Shown here: positions 21,170 through 31,530 of the stretch, piece by piece
How the letters are laid out: each line of letters starts with the position of its first letter
How positions within the stretch are numbered: the first letter of the stretch is position 1
Translations under genes and position numbers: made by a program
Notes under the pieces: model-generated
The model's database searches: none
Seen by the model: the letters and a program-made list of their open reading frames with translations, nothing else
What the model was told of the DNA's origin: nothing
Source of the DNA: Haemonchus contortus
Lineage: Eukaryota > Nematoda > Chromadorea > Rhabditida > Trichostrongylidae
Direction: 5' to 3'
Length of the DNA: 64,000 nucleotides
Assembly (NCBI GenBank): GCA_000469685.2
Contig: LS997567.1
Span: forward strand, 25,548,651-25,612,650

Positions 21170-21700
21170 TGAGGCCCCTTTATTAGCTCTTATCAGTTGT
21201 GATAGCTTCCTGCCATAGAGACCCCGCCTACATCACCTAATGCATCGCTATGGTTAATCTGTTAACACGAGAGGTTACAGACCTTAGAGTTGTAGCCTTC
21301 TATGGCCCTTTATCAGCCCTTTTCACTTGGGATCAGTACTTGTCACCAACCACCTACGGCTCCTTCACACCCCCCCCCCACCACTACTGAAGTGCCGTAC
21401 CTCCACTGCTAATACAAGGATATTATATACCCAGTGGTTCTCGCCTTTTATGGCTTACCGTAACCAACTTTTATCACCTAACATCTATGATCCCCTCGTA
21501 GCCCAGATCTCCTAAGGCGCTAAGGTTTCACTTTTGACTCCTTCTAGTGCTCCTTTTAAGCTCCTATAAGTCGTTATCATTTCCCATCATACACCATCAG
21601 TGTTCCCATCGTGCCGCCTGTGCCCCTTCCGAATTTGTACGCTTCTGGTCCAGGAAGACAGGAGTTATGAAGTTGAGGACAAATGCACGCACCGTCTCTT
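21170..21700 (+). repeat. Composite minisatellite element, plus orientation
   Basis: GATAAGG-type units in reverse complement (ggcccctttattagctcttatcag style, with 'gttaacacgagaggttacag') run to about 21570. One unit of the ~140 bp minisatellite follows ('caccatcagtgttcccatc', 'gtgccgcctgtgcccctt'). This is the same module order as 8845-9690 in mirror image. A C-run lies near 21372. Confidence 0.5.
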
Positions 21701-22440
21701 CAACCGTTGTGCAAGATGGCTCTATCTCTTGCCGCTCCACATCCTCTAAGCATCCAACAGTGAAACGTGCAAAAGTAGCCACAGCAATTATGGCCTCATA
21801 GACGCTTCAGATGTTTCATAATATACATAGCATTTTCCGTCTACGACTGTGATAACTGTTTTACGTCACTTGCAGAGCTTCCCAAGACAGATAATTGAGA
21901 TCGCCTTTTCTTTTGCAAGTGCTTTTTGAAATTACTTCCACATACCTTTTCCAATGATAGGTTCCCCTCAAGTAATCAGCGAACCTTGCGACCCGATATG
22001 ATGGTAGGAGATTATATCACGAAACAAAAACCACCGGTACTTGAACAGAGACGCAAGTGGAATGAGAGGAAGCAATAGATGTTTGTGCTATTTAGGTCAA
22101 TTTACACCTTCTGTCGCCTCGCAGGCGTGTTCATACCCACATGTGCGCGGGTGGTACACTGCACATCGGCTCAGCCGAAGGCTTGTGTTTGAATGAATGG
22201 GAATTACTCAAAGGTGGTTCGGGATCGTCTCTTATAAGTTCATTTTTGTATATGAACACCCACTATCAGCACTCAGAAGGCCACTACGATGGTGAATGGC
22301 TAGATGTTCCACAGCAGCCAGGGATTCTATGAAGATTTCCAATGAATTAGACTTTCAACATTTTAATTTTTAGGCAGATTAAAGTTTTGCAGAATCGGAT
22401 GCTTGGGCTTGTAATTCTCACTAGACGATAACATTAGATT
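21701..22440. other. No recognised feature
   Basis: Only short frames, for example 22141-22332 (63 codons, Gly/Ser-rich). None has supporting splice sites or motifs. Confidence 0.3.
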
Positions 22441-22454
22441 AGACTGGCTTTGTT

Positions 22455-23603
22455 AAACAGGTCGGATCGCCCGGCTAGCGCCGGGATCTCCTCCTTCTCG
22501 TGTTGAAGTTCACATACCACCTGCATTCTTCCGATTTTGAAAGCTCGGGTCCGAGGGAACGGCGGTTATTGATCTCCAGCAAAACACACAAACACCGACA
22601 CGCGCGGGCGCGTCCCACAAGTCATGAGAGAAGTCGCGCTCGAGTCCCGCATTCTTAGGTAAGCTGTTTTATATCCCACTTATCCCAATTTGACTGCGCA
22701 TTTTTACTGAGATTACACCCATTTAACGTCCACCTTCTCCATCCCCTTCGCCCTCCAAGGGCCTGACACAGTTCAGTCGCTTTCTTCCACATACCATCAA
22801 TGTCTTAACTCTGTCGAGTGTTCTCCCACCAAACTTCACGCCCCAGGTCCGAGCTAAGAATTCTCACGCACGACCCACCTCCTTTGGGCAGAGTTCAGCC
22901 GTGCCGATCAATATCAGTATTTCTATCGTGCCATTTGTACCACTATCAGGCTTGAACGCTCCGGTTGCACTGAAACACAATCCATGAATTTTCCTCGAAA
23001 CACTAATTTTTTGCACACACACCTCCCTTTGTGAGTGGGGTGAGTGGGGTCTAGTCCTACCATCTGTTACAAGTGCTTCCATCATGCCACTTGTACTCCT
23101 ACTAAGTTTGCAGACCCTAAGGCCGAACTGAAAATTCCTGCGCAAGACTCGCTCAATGGGGACGGAGTCCAGTTATGCCAACTACCATCAGTATTCTCAT
23201 CCTGCCGCCCGTATTCTTATCAATGCCAAACACCCACTGTAACGGGAGCCATGAATTAACCCAGAGACCCAAATTTTGCGCAAACCCCACCACCGTATAT
23301 GATGTCAAGTCGCACAACATGCCATGTGTGTTCCCATCCTGCGGGCGTGTAGTCCTACCGAATTTGAACGCTCTGGATATACCGCTACGAGAGATGAACC
23401 TGCCCTAACACACATATTTTGCGCACGCCCCCTCACCCCTTGTCGGCGGAGTCTAGTCCTGCTATCCACCATAAGTGTCTCCCTGCTGCCTGTACTCCTG
23501 CCAAACTTGAACCTTCTAGTTCCACAAGAACGGAAGTTACGAATTTCCGGTCGGAACACACACAAACACAAACACATAATTAACCAACACGCACACTTAG
23601 CGC

Positions 23604-23638
<35 letters not shown>

Positions 23639-23640
23639 CT
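22455..23640 (+). repeat. Minisatellite array (~140 bp units) ending in a TA microsatellite
   Basis: About five diverged units recur between roughly 22770 and 23560. Each has 'gtctagtcctaccat', 'catcctgccgcc', 'gtactcctaccaa', 'ttgaacgctcc', 'acggaagttatgaatt' and 'ttttgcgcacgcccc'. The array ends at a pure (TA)n tract at about 23604-23637. A GC-rich lead-in at 22463 (ggtcggatcgcccggctagc) has a reverse-complement match near 13055. Overlapping frames on both strands are artefacts of the repeat. Confidence 0.6.
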
Positions 23641-23699
23641 ATGCGAACTATGTAGCTACTTCCTACTATGTCTTTCTATGAAACTCGGCATAACAGTGC

Positions 23700-24560
23700 T
23701 ACTGATTTTTTTGTGCTCTTCAAGAGTTTTGTGAATAAGCTTCATTAAGCTGACGTTTCGGCGGAACCGCCTTCTTACCTGAAAGAATCATAACGAACTG
23801 TGACTATCAAACGTTTTCACCAACCCATTAAACAGGTGGTGATCGGAGGAAGAATCGCTTACCGTAACATTGTGGATTCTTCAAAACCACTCAATAAGCC
23901 GGCTCTTTCTTACTAACAGGTGTATAGATGAATGATTCATAGTGAGCAAGTGATGCTACCAATCGACCATCGTCAGCTAGGGTATGTCCACATTCAACGT
24001 CTCTACGGGAAGGCGGATCACATATAAGGCTCCCAGTGACTCCCACATGATTGCGACACATTCTTCCCTGCGATTCACTTTTAGATTGGTGACCTATATC
24101 CAAAACACCTCGAACGCTTTACGTGCACACGATCGCGAGTCCTGTGCCACGACCTTCACAGTGACCTCAGAAACGCCCTCATTATGCCTCCGAAGTCGGT
24201 GATTCCCTAAGGCAGAAGACTCTTTCAGTCGCCTCATATCATCTATGTGCTCCTTGACTCTTGCTGAAGTGGTCTTACCGTTTTGCCAATATTGTTATCA
24301 CCACAATAACGGCAAGTAACTTTATAGACCACCTCGGACATGTTACGATCACACTCCTTTACAGCTGGACAGACCTCGTAGTTTGCGGCTGTACATAGGT
24401 GATGGTATAGCCCGACGATTGATCGGATAGTCACAGATTGTTAGATTGTTTCAGGTTCAAAAAAAGGCGACTTCGCCGAGACGTCAGCCTAATAAAACTT
24501 ACTTATACACCTCGTGAAGAGTTCAAAAAAACTATAAACTCAGTAATACTGTGTAGCTAC
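23700..24560 (-). mobile_element. Penelope-like retroelement 3' part with GIY-YIG endonuclease
   Basis: Minus-strand pieces give the GIY-YIG region typical of Penelope-like elements: EVVYKVTCRYCGDNNIGKTV, then RPL (24335-24250). After a one-base frameshift comes VKEHIDDMRRLKESSALGNH, then RKAFEVFWI and REECVAI (24240-24060). The usual YIGE motif is here NIGK, so the nuclease is altered and the frame is broken. The 3' signature with the segment CCGCCGAAACGTC lies at 23750-23785, and a related GCCGAGACGTCAGCC lies at 24474 on the other side, as expected for the element's repeated ends. No reverse transcriptase remains in the window. Confidence 0.8.
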
Positions 24561-24817
24561 TGCTCTTATCAAGAAGGTGTGATCATGTTTTTAGTAGCTA
24601 CTGCAGTGTTATACATACAAGGGAAGGATACCAGGTCGCAGTGGCCATTCAAGATGAGATGTATACCGACGTAGGTATATTCGAGCGCTGATCTCAAATC
24701 TCGGTTCTAAATCTGCGAAACGATTCTGGGAACAAAGTTACGGGCCCCCCTTCCCCTGGTGCCATGCCCCTTTGTTGTTTTTATACGAAAACCAAGCCGT
24801 GCTTGAACATGAACAAA

Positions 24818-24871
24818 TGGCGCAGTTGGGAGGTCGGCAAAGTGGTGGACGAGACACAAAGGTTCGAATCC
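24818..24871 (+). promoter_or_regulatory. tRNA-like internal pol III promoter (A and B boxes)
   Basis: An A-box match TGGCGCAGTTGGGAGG at 24818-24833 is followed by a perfect B box GGTTCGAATCC at 24861-24871, with tRNA-like spacing. The surrounding sequence does not fold into an intact tRNA as far as I can judge, so this is a SINE-type promoter rather than a tRNA gene. The matching site in the opposite arm, near 26673-26725 on the minus strand, has GGTTTGAATCC. Confidence 0.7.
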
Positions 24872-24989
24872 TTGACGGATGCGCTTGTTTTGCTTTTTCA
24901 TAAAAAAAAGGTCCTAAGCTCTTGCGAAACCCTTTTGCACTTCATATACACTACCTACAGCCCTCCCTCAAATTTATAAAACACAATAA

Positions 24990-25607
24990 ATGGTAGCGCA
25001 AGTATATTTTTTCGTCGGCTCTACAGACCGAACAATGAGGGATGCACATAGAACCTTTCTGCTCCCGGCATCTAAACTCAGGGCCAATACAACCCAAATA
25101 ATAAGCAAGGGACTTTGGCTCAATAGGGTCAGATCAAGCGTTGCATCAAGTAGTTTGGCTTCAACCATACCTGTCGTCGACTCATGGAGCTCGTTAAGGG
25201 ACCATGGGGCTATTCAGATTGCTTTGCCATCTATCAAGGAGGTGAAAGTGCTCAACATCCCACCTGACGCAACTTCTCAAGTTGCGCCTCCCGATGCATA
25301 TTTTTTCCATTTACTTAAGTGTACTGTCTCTCCTGTAATTGTTCATGATCTGGACCTTCATGTTAGCAAACTCCATTATTCGCATTATCTCACTATTGTA
25401 GTGTTTAGCGCACCTAGATTCAAAGAGTTTCTTTCTTACTCATGGTTTGCATCAGGGTACCTGGATAGGGAACTGGGAGAATTTGGAGTTTATATGGGAT
25501 ATCCTCAACTGGACGGGAATTGTGAGAGAGTTACGGGCGAGATGAACTTTCTTTCATGCGGTGCTCTCATTGTGAGAAGCTTTTTTGCTCCAATGACTTT
25601 GTGTTAG
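24990..25607 (+). CDS. 205-codon open reading frame inside the inverted-repeat structure
   Basis: A stop-free frame from an ATG at 24990 encodes about 205 residues. The first part, FFVGSTDRTMRDAHRTF, lies in the inverted-repeat arm; the rest is unique (IALPSIKEVKVLNIPP, LDLHVSKLHYSHYL, GVYMGYPQLDGNCERV). Chance frames this long are uncommon in the surrounding AT-rich DNA. No signal peptide, catalytic motif or splice site was recognised and no family is assigned. It may be an element-encoded protein, a captured host exon, or chance. Confidence 0.3.
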   Translation: MVAQVYFFVGSTDRTMRDAHRTFLLPASKLRANTTQIISKGLWLNRVRSSVASSSLASTIPVVDSWSSLRDHGAIQIALPSIKEVKVLNIPPDATSQVAPPDAYFFHLLKCTVSPVIVHDLDLHVSKLHYSHYLTIVVFSAPRFKEFLSYSWFASGYLDRELGEFGVYMGYPQLDGNCERVTGEMNFLSCGALIVRSFFAPMTLC

Positions 25608-25735
25608 ATTATCATATATGTTCATAAAATGCTCACCTATTGTTTAGATGGTATTTTTGCATAAAAGTGACACCTGAACTGCACCAGCTCACTTCTACCC
25701 ATAGAGGGGCATTACTCCGTCCAAAAGCGCTTAAA

Positions 25736-26397
25736 GGCAGTGTTAACGAAAAAGTGGTTCCGGAGCTTCGCCCATGGTTTGAATTCGAGGCCCCCTCTGG
25801 TACCATTCGTGCAGGAATGAGGTCGGAAAACGGCTGGATAGGGCACAATAAGGGGCCGGAGAGGTATCCACAGTCGCCCTCCGCCCCTTGATCGGTGTCA
25901 CGTTAGACGAGTGTCGAGACAAAACAGATTGCTATTATTCGTTTTAGGACCCACGCACGAAAAGCTAACCGCCGAGTGATGAGGTGATGTTTTTCTCCCA
26001 TTCTTTTTTCCTCTGTTTTTCTGTTTGCTGCCGCGATCCCTTATTTGATTTCCTACTCCTACAGGCTGGAAAAGGTGAGCTACTTTTGCTGTTACTAAGG
26101 TTTTTTTGTTTATTTAGGCTTATAAGTGAATGAATTGTGGATTACCATTGTCTGTTCTTCGCACCAGGACCCATACGCGCGCAGTGAAACGCACTCTTGA
26201 GCTCGTCCGGGCGCCCCACCTTCTTCATTTTTCTTGTGCCATTCTCGTCCAACCCCCTTTTTAACGGGTTTTCGAACCCTTTTTTCACTTTGGAAACACC
26301 GATGCACGCAGTTTCTTCACCTCAGTCGCACTAGTTTCGATCTTGTCTTCCATTTTTCATCATAATCTGAATTACCCGAAATCATGTTAACGGTGCC
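25736..26397. mobile_element. Nonautonomous TIR DNA element, copy 2 (662 bp)
   Basis: The left end GGCAGTGTTAACGA pairs with the right end, whose reverse complement is GGCACCGTTAACAT. The flanks CTTAAA and TTCAAA suggest a target duplication of about 6 bp. The interior matches copies 1 and 3 (TCGGTGTCACGTTAGACGAG, GATGTTTTTCTCCC, CGATCCC and others). It lies between the arms of the 24.6-26.9 kb structure and so inserted after it formed. Confidence 0.75.
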
Positions 26398-26933
26398 TTC
26401 AAACCTGACGAATCATCCGACAGCCCTCTTTTGAAAGTGTATGGAGCTGTTGTTTTTCTTGACCACATCTTGAGTGCCGGGTGCGGGAGGTACTATGTGC
26501 ACCCCCCATCAGTCGGTCTGTAAAGCCGACGAAAAAATATCCTTGTGTTACCATTTATTGTGTTTCACAAATATGAGGGAGGGCTGTAGGTAGTGTATAT
26601 GATGTGCAAAAGGGTTTTGCAAGAGTTTAGGACATTTTTTACGAAAAGCCAAAAAAAGCGCGTGCCTCAAGGATTCAAACCTCCGTGTCACGCCCACCAG
26701 TCCGTCGCCCTCCCAACTGCACCATTTGTTCACGTTTAAGCGCGGCTTGGTCCTCGTATAAAAGCAACAAAGGGGCATGGTACCTGGGGAGGGGCCCGTA
26801 ACTTGTTCCCAGAATCGTTTCGCAGATTGGAACCCAGATTTGAAATCAGCGTTCGAAACTACCTACGTCGGTAGACATCTCATCTTGAATGGTCACTGCG
26901 ACCTGGTATCATTTCCTTGTTAGTATATTTAGA

Positions 26934-27610
26934 GGGACAGATCACGATGAAAATGGTTCCTGAATTTTCCCCCTAGGACTACCAAGTGGCCCCCAAGTGT
27001 AACAGGAAGAACACTGTTGGGTCCCAAAACCCAACAGCTCGGACATAGTGGGAGCCCCATTATCTGATCGCCCGGATGCCTCGCCTTCAACCGATGATGT
27101 GTCAAACGAGTTTCGAGGCAATACAGATTGCAGTAATCACGTCAAGACTTGCACATTCAGCATGCAATCAGCTGAGCGCTTAGTGATGTGACGATGTTTT
27201 TCTCCTTCTCTATTACTCGTTTCTATTTCTGTTATTGTTTTTGCTGCTGCGATCCTTATTCTCATTCTCTACCTCAAGATGTGAAAAATGTGGGCAATTT
27301 TTGCTGTTACTATGGTTTTTTGTTATTTTCTGCTTATGGTAAATGATTTTTAGCTCACAGCAGTCAGTTATTCGTACCAAAACCCACACGTTCGCAATGA
27401 CACACGTTGAATAGCTCGTCAAAATGCCCCATTCTTCTTCAGTTTTCTGGTCTCATTTTCGTCCAGCCCTCTTTTTAACGATATTTTCGAAGCCTTTTTT
27501 CGCTTTGGAAACACTGATTCACGTTCTTCCTTCGCCTTCATCCCACTATTTTCCATATCTTCAATTTCTCGTCATTATGTGGATTACCCAAAATTGTCGT
27601 TAACTATGCC
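26934..27610. mobile_element. Nonautonomous TIR DNA element, copy 3 (677 bp)
   Basis: The left end GGGACAGATCACGATG and the reverse complement of the right end, GGCATAGTTAACGACA, are diverged inverted repeats of the same family. The interior follows copy 1 closely, for example CCCAACAGCTCGGACATAG against CTCAACAGCTAGGGCATAG. The flanks TTTAGA and TTTAAT match in four of six positions. All three copies have the same orientation. Confidence 0.7.
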
Positions 27611-27877
27611 TTTAATGACCAGCTGGATTGCCGGCTAACACCGGGCACCCCCCCCCCCCTTCCTTTCGTGTAAAAATAGCTTGTCGCCATGTCTCTTCCA
27701 AATACAGACGCTATGATTTAGCAGTGCAGGAGGTGTAAGTTTCCGGCAGAACCCATACCCCCGACACACTTCCTGAGCACCCCAACTGTCGTGATCCCTG
27801 AACTAATGTGCTTCAGTAACTTAGACTATTGTAATATATATGAGTAAAAAGTCTTGATCGACTCATCTCTTTCTAGA

Positions 27878-28249
27878 TTATTTCGTAGGGCCACTCGGAA
27901 GGATTCCGTTATGAGTTATGGTATACCGTTTCCGAACCTGTACTTTAGGGAATATATAAGCATGCCCTTGTAAGTGTTTCGCTAATATGACTTCAACATT
28001 GAATTGCCGACCGAAGCAGTTTGAGAGCTTCCGTCTACCACGAATTCCTGCAAGGCATAATATATCGACGACTGTCGCAAATATCAGTAGCGCACTCAGA
28101 AGAAACATCGTATCTGTACTCACGGATGCCTCATGACGAAGCATCTTCAAAACAGCAGAGCAGTGGATTACATTATAGGTTGATGTAATGTTGGTGGGAT
28201 TTTCAGAAAATGCTTTACTCTGGATACCTTCGTGAGGGTTCCACCGCAC
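27878..28249 (-). CDS. Open frame with one predicted membrane segment, unknown
   Basis: A 123-codon minus-strand frame begins MRWNPHEGIQSKAF, has a hydrophobic run FLLSALLIFATVVDILCLAG at about residues 49-68, then a basic turn IRGRRKL. This would suit a single-pass membrane protein. Possible splice sites occur inside (ACAG before the hydrophobic part, CAG|GTTCGG near the end), so it could be one or two exons of a larger gene. I do not recognise a family. Confidence 0.3.
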   Translation of the reverse strand: MRWNPHEGIQSKAFSENPTNITSTYNVIHCSAVLKMLRHEASVSTDTMFLLSALLIFATVVDILCLAGIRGRRKLSNCFGRQFNVEVILAKHLQGHAYIFPKVQVRKRYTITHNGILPSGPTK

Positions 28250-28610
28250 CGCAATCGCCGAGATTCACGCTGTTCAGCTACAGAGTTTGGCTAACGTTAT
28301 TCGAAAACAGCGTCCGCAGCGAGGAAATGTTTGTCTTTTCCACAACAGCGGTCGCATGTTACAAAACTGTCTCCTCAGAAGATTGCCGAACTTAAATGAG
28401 AAGTGCTGCCCCATCCTCCTTATTCTTGATCTGTCTGATCACCATTTTTTCCTTGTCTGAAACATCAACTCCGAGATAGAAAAACTGATTCGAAAAACTG
28501 CCGGAACCTTGGATATATGGTGGGATCTACGATGGAGACCATATTACTGTTTGAGATCGTTTTTAATGAAAATGAGACTCTTTGAAATGAAGAAATTTTC
28601 GCTCAACTTA

Positions 28611-28735
28611 CAGTAGCGCTCAATAGTCTTCGGTGAAATGCTTTGACGCTTTTTCGTTCATAACTTTTTTCTTAGTAGATCAAATCGCGCGAAATTTGGA
28701 TATGTTTAACCAGTGTTTACTTTTGAGCGCTACTG
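28611..28735. mobile_element. Tc1/mariner-type MITE, 125 bp, TA target duplication
   Basis: Bounded by TA on both sides. The left end is CAGTAGCGCTCAATAGTCTT; the right end is the complement, GAGCGCTACTG. It is a short internal-deletion form of the elements at 36473-36996 and 58819-59352, with which it shares GGTGAAATGCTTTGACGC and AAATCGCGCGAAATTTGG. Confidence 0.85.
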
Positions 28736-28744
28736 TATGTAATA

Positions 28745-29242
28745 GGTTGATGCATAATTATTGCGGATTTTTTTCGCGGCTTCTTTTCTCTCGATGCAAT
28801 TTGAATATTGAATTGGGGACTACATAGAAATAATCCTCTTGCTTTTCTCAGAATAAATATTCCTTGAAAGTTCTGTTCATATACGGGACATTCTGCTCTA
28901 TTAATTTAAGAAAGGTTGAAAGGTGGCACGAATTTCTCGGCGACGGAACTGTCAGCCAAAACCGAATGAGGAATGGAATCTACTCCTACGGCTGCCTTAT
29001 TCACCAACAGGGACCCCTATGAATTATCATATTAATTGCCCGTTGGGAAAATGGCTAACGAACAGAACATTCAACGAAATGGATGGCTTGTTGGCCGACG
29101 TCAAGGCGTGGATCGCCTTCGAGAATCGAAACTTATCCGCCTGTGGAATCCGATTGCCTAGCAAATGGGAAGCAGTACTTGACTTTCTAACGTTCCTTTA
29201 AGTAAAATTTTCTGAAAAAACCACAATAATTATGCATCAACC
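28745..29242 (+). mobile_element. Internally deleted mariner element
   Basis: Ends are GGTTGATGCATAATTATTGC and the matching GCAATAATTATGCATCAACC-type sequence, similar to the termini of cecropia/Hsmar1-type mariners. A TA is kept on the left; the right flank is TG, probably mutated. The 92-codon frame at 28923-29201 is the transposase C-terminus, with NRTFNEMDGLLADVKAWIA and RLPSKWEAVLDF. The DNA-binding half and most of the catalytic core are deleted. Confidence 0.75.
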
Positions 29243-29260
29243 TGATGTCCTTACTATATA

Positions 29261-30537
29261 TTAAGTTGTAAGGAAAGTTCTGGCCGTTTCGTCAGCTATT
29301 TTTCAAAACGTTATAACTCATCTCAAAGTGAACATTTTTATTCATAAGCCCCATTCGATTCTACACATGTTTGTCAACGTGATACAAGTCTATCTGTTCC
29401 ATTCTTATAGAAGTCCGGAGATCTGGATTCCAAAAACTCGAGAAAGGCAGCTCCCACGTCGCCTTGATTTTTGAATACTCGTTCCTTTAAAAAGCTGTTT
29501 AGATTTTCGAATAAATGGTAGTCAGTTGGTGATAGGTCTGGTAGGGTGGATGAGGGAGAGCTTCGATTCGCAGCTCGTTCAACTTCTCGAAGACAATTCG
29601 TGACACATGCGGTTGCGCATTGTCGTGTAGGAAGCAGTCGACCATGGCGACTGACTAGTGCTGGCTGCATTTGCCCCAGTTTCGTGTACTTCTTGTGAAT
29701 TTGATCACAATATGACTGTACGGTAATGGTTTGACCTGGAGGAAGAAACGCGTGGTGGATTAATCCATGGTTGGACCACCAAACTGTGACCATTGTCTTC
29801 GTGATGTGTAAACTTGGTTTGGGAAATTTTTCGGAGGCTCATCCACACCCACCCACGGAGCAAAACGCCTCATGTCATCATATAGGATCCATTTCTCATC
29901 ACACGTTACAATACGATGGAGAAAAGTCTCAACATCATTTCTTCTCAACAGCGAACTTAAAACCTCTAAGCGCTTCAGTTGTTGCTGCTCCGTGAAATCG
30001 TGTGGCACCCACTTGTCAAGCTCCTTCACCATTTCAAGCAGCTCGAGATGGTCAGCGACGACTGTGTGGGAGACACCCATCTTCTTGGCAATCTCGCTCA
30101 AAGGTTAACGTCGATCTTCTTCGACTGCTCTTAGCAAAACATCGTGATCAGCTAACGATGATCGACCAACTCGCTCTTCGTCTTCCACTGTCCCGTCTCC
30201 ACTTCTAAACTTCTGAAACCAGCGACGAACCGTTCGCTACGATGCAGTGCCTTCTCCACATACAACGTTGATGTTTGTAGCTGCATCCTTCGCAGTTCGA
30301 CCAATTTTGAACTCGCGAAGTAAAACCGTTCAAAAAGCAGTCTTATCCATTCTGCCAAAAAAACCTCCTAAGGACTCCAAAACCCTACAGACTTTGAGGA
30401 AAGCGCTATGACAGAAAGAGCAACTCGAGACTTATCTAAGGAACACAATATGTCGATTAGTCTGAATGGACAGCCGCCAAAATTCGAATTCATATGGCGC
30501 GTGCTTGGGAACGGCCAGAACTTTCCTTACAACCTAA
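29261..30537 (-). mobile_element. mariner element with frameshifted transposase
   Basis: Terminal repeats TTAAGTTGTAAGGAAAGTTC and its mirror at 30537 bound 1277 bp, the usual mariner size. The minus strand encodes, in several frames, the helix-turn-helix region (RRWFQKF near 30220; ISEIAKKMGVSHTVVADHL-like near 30080), the first catalytic part TCDEKWILYDD near 29890, a damaged second Asp region (LPTRQCATACVT, where HDNARPH is normal) and SPTDYHLFENL near 29515. Frame changes and a stop at the helix-turn-helix border make it inactive. It sits at the edge of Helitron-like copy 4. Confidence 0.88.
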
Positions 30538-31530
30538 TACAATATAAAGCGCTCTGTCTGTCTGTTTGCTTGTACGGAAATTCGAAATAACCTGAAGAAG
30601 CACCTGAAAAAGTCGGGTCAAGTTTGAAATGGGTTGAGCATAGGGTAAGAGCAACAGAGCAAATGTGAGCCTAGCAGAGCTCCGCCCCAAGGGGCGGGGC
30701 ATGCGCCGGAATTGGGCAGGGTCATGGGCAAATTCTTCTAATTCAGTCTCATAACAGTCCAGACGACGGGAAAAAGTGTGCCAAGGTGAGGGATGGGTTA
30801 GCAATTAAAATAAAGAAAACTTAACGGCGGTGGGTGGAGCGTTCTCGCAGTGGGCGGTACTTTCTATAGAGATTCACAACTCGATTCAGCGAAGGCGTCG
30901 AGGCCAGGAAAAAAATAAAAAGAGTGAGCAACGTCTTATGCGTGCTGGGCAAGCGTAAGCTTAGCGAGGCCCCGCCAACGGTGGACGGGGGGCGTGGAGG
31001 TGAAAGCTAATTTTCAAAAATGACTGTAACTTCTTCAGAAACGTTCTGGAACGCGGGAAAAGGGCGGCTACAGGTAATGGAACGAATGTGGTCGAATCCT
31101 CGAAGTGGCGCCAAAGTGGGAGGGCTTAGATCAAAAACTCATTACTCTATACAGAAATATTTTGGGACGCGGGAAAAAGTGGTAAGGTTCAAAAGAACGA
31201 ATGTTGTCAAATCCCAGTAGTGGGCGGAGTTGGCACTGAAGTGGGCGGAACTTAAATCAAAAATTTATAACTCTATTTAGAAACGATGTGGGATGCAGGA
31301 AAATAGTGGTAAGATGTACTAGAACAAATGTGGTCAGATCCTACAAAAGAGCGGGATTGGCACTGAGGAGGGAGGGGCTTCCATAAAAATTATTAAGTCT
31401 CTTCAGATGCGCTTTAGAACGCGGGAAAAAGTGTCTTGAGTTAGTAGAAGCAATGTGGTTTGAAGACTGAAGTGGGTGGGGTTTACAAAAAAGGAGGCGA
31501 ACTGACATCAGAAATTTATACATCTGTCCT
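30538..31530 (-). mobile_element. Helitron-like nonautonomous repeat, copy 4 (reverse)
   Basis: Begins at TATAAAGCGCTCTGTCTGTC next to the mariner end. It carries GAAGAAGCACCTGAAAAAG, CCGCCCCAAGGGGCGGGGC, GTTCTCGCAGTGGGCGGTAC and then several ~125 bp units ('gttctggaacgcgggaaaa', 'aatgtggtcgaatcctc', 'aaaatttataactct'). The far (5') end is not clear. Confidence 0.6.

Larger units (their letters stand above)
24619..26920. mobile_element. 2.3 kb inverted-repeat structure with tRNA-like promoters in both arms
   Basis: The left arm (24619 to about 25070) and right arm (about 26465 to 26920) are imperfect inverted copies over some 450 bp. Both run from CAAGG-AA-GATACCAGGTCGC through the tRNA-like segment to ATATTTTTTCGTCGGCT and a block ending near GTGCACATAG. 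Between the arms lie a 205-codon open frame and, nested, TIR element copy 2. Copy 3 of that element begins 14 bp beyond the right arm. The ends share CAAGGGAAGGAT with the foldbacks at 51881-53282 and 58080-59522. No transposase is recognised. It could be one foldback element or two opposed SINE-like insertions; homology past the SINE unit in both arms favours one element. Confidence 0.6.

Noticed and set aside
22864..23638. Several overlapping frames on both strands
   Set aside because: All come from minisatellite units of about 140 bp; open frames recur with the unit.
24818..24871. A real tRNA gene
   Set aside because: A and B boxes are present, but the arms of a cloverleaf do not pair convincingly and the unit recurs as a longer repeat.
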